7,304 nucleotides of DNA from an uncultured bacterium. Lineage in GTDB: Bacteria > Bacteroidota > Bacteroidia > CAILMK01. Made by a program: the position numbers and the translations under genes. The notes beneath the pieces are model-generated. The model worked only from the letters and a program-made list of their open reading frames with translations, had not been told where the DNA came from and ran no database searches. The stretch is from contig CAILMK010000154.1 of assembly GCA_903835275.1 (NCBI GenBank), positions 1 through 7,304 on the forward strand, written 5' to 3'. This document shows positions 7,031 through 7,304 of the stretch, one piece after another (the first letter of the stretch is position 1; each line of letters starts with the position of its first letter).

Positions 7031-7304
7031 ATGAGAATATTTATATCTTTTACAATAGCACTTTTAGCTTCACAGTTATGCTCCGGACAATTAAAGTTTG
7101 ATGGTAGAATAGTAGATAGTATTTGCATCGAATCTTCAAGCTCAGTTTATAACATAGGTCGTCATTCAAGTAATTCAGTTGGAGATTCCCTGACACTTCG
7201 GTTTGCCAATAAGTCCACTATGGAAAACTCTTCTTACTTTCATATTAAAGAACAAATAAATTACGTTACATATGACAAACCGACTTCAATAATAAAAATC
7301 AAAA
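7031..7304 (+). CDS. N-terminal part of an unrecognised exported protein, 3'-truncated by the window
   Basis: The frame opens with ATG at 7031 and runs without a stop to the right edge, giving 91 residues. MRIFISFTIALLASQLCSGQ is a clear Sec signal peptide: positive N-terminus, hydrophobic core and a Bacteroidota-style SGQ end, with likely cleavage near residue 19-20. C17 is preceded by S-Q-L, a poor lipobox, so a lipoprotein is less likely. The mature part begins LKFDGRIVDS and is polar and serine-rich, with one further cysteine (C32). I recognise no family. The gap to the carboxylase is 58 bases with no clear terminator or promoter, so read-through from the carboxylase is possible. The start is chosen because it immediately precedes the signal peptide; no Shine-Dalgarno sequence is apparent. 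Confidence 0.75.
   Translation, partial: MRIFISFTIALLASQLCSGQLKFDGRIVDSICIESSSSVYNIGRHSSNSVGDSLTLRFANKSTMENSSYFHIKEQINYVTYDKPTSIIKIK

Noticed and set aside
7079..7087. Lipobox in the last gene (cysteine at residue 17)
   Set aside because: The preceding residues are S-Q-L, with leucine at -1 where Gly, Ala or Ser is expected; the SGQ end fits ordinary signal peptidase I cleavage better.
6853..7128. 91-codon minus-strand frame spanning the carboxylase end and the following gap
   Set aside because: It overlaps the conserved C-terminus of the carboxylase and the signal peptide of the next gene; no homology or start signal supports it.

Overview
This window comes from a member of the Bacteroidota. 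The evidence is two type IX secretion (T9SS) sorting domains, one of type B (gliding motility-associated, CHU_C-like) and one of type A. Further support comes from signal peptides ending in ...AQ or ...SGQ, start codons without a clear Shine-Dalgarno sequence, and a TAnnTTTG -7 promoter element. The carboxylase closely resembles the Bacteroidota acyl-CoA carboxylase beta family. Base composition is moderately AT-rich. The sequence does not fix the genus; a free-living Chitinophagales/Sphingobacteriia-like lineage is a guess.

Layout, all on the + strand. (1) Positions 3-2618 hold the 3' part of a large secreted protein. It is built from alternating fibronectin-III-like modules and ends in a type B T9SS sorting domain. 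(2) Positions 2619-2928 are an intergenic stretch with a strong terminator, the orphaned last 25 codons of another T9SS type A cargo gene followed by that gene's probable own terminator, and a possible promoter. (3) Positions 2929-5151 encode a complete 740-residue secreted protein with a thioredoxin-fold Omp28-like domain (WCGYC motif) and a type A sorting domain, closed by a perfect 20-bp terminator hairpin. (4) Positions 5332-6972 encode a complete 546-residue acyl-CoA carboxylase carboxyltransferase subunit, closest to the methylcrotonyl-CoA carboxylase beta family, with a perfect TAATTTTG element only a few bases from its ATG. (5) From 7031 to the right edge is the start of an unrecognised exported protein, preceded by a GC-rich perfect palindrome.

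The two cell-surface genes and the metabolic gene appear to be separate transcription units, since strong terminators lie between them. They share no obvious pathway; what links the two large exported proteins is the secretion route. I see no CRISPR array, tRNA, rRNA, insertion sequence or defence system. The most informative non-routine signals are the T9SS-domain gene remnant at 2683-2760, the two-module repeat with its cysteine pattern in the first gene, the apparently leaderless carboxylase promoter, and the palindrome at 6999-7012.
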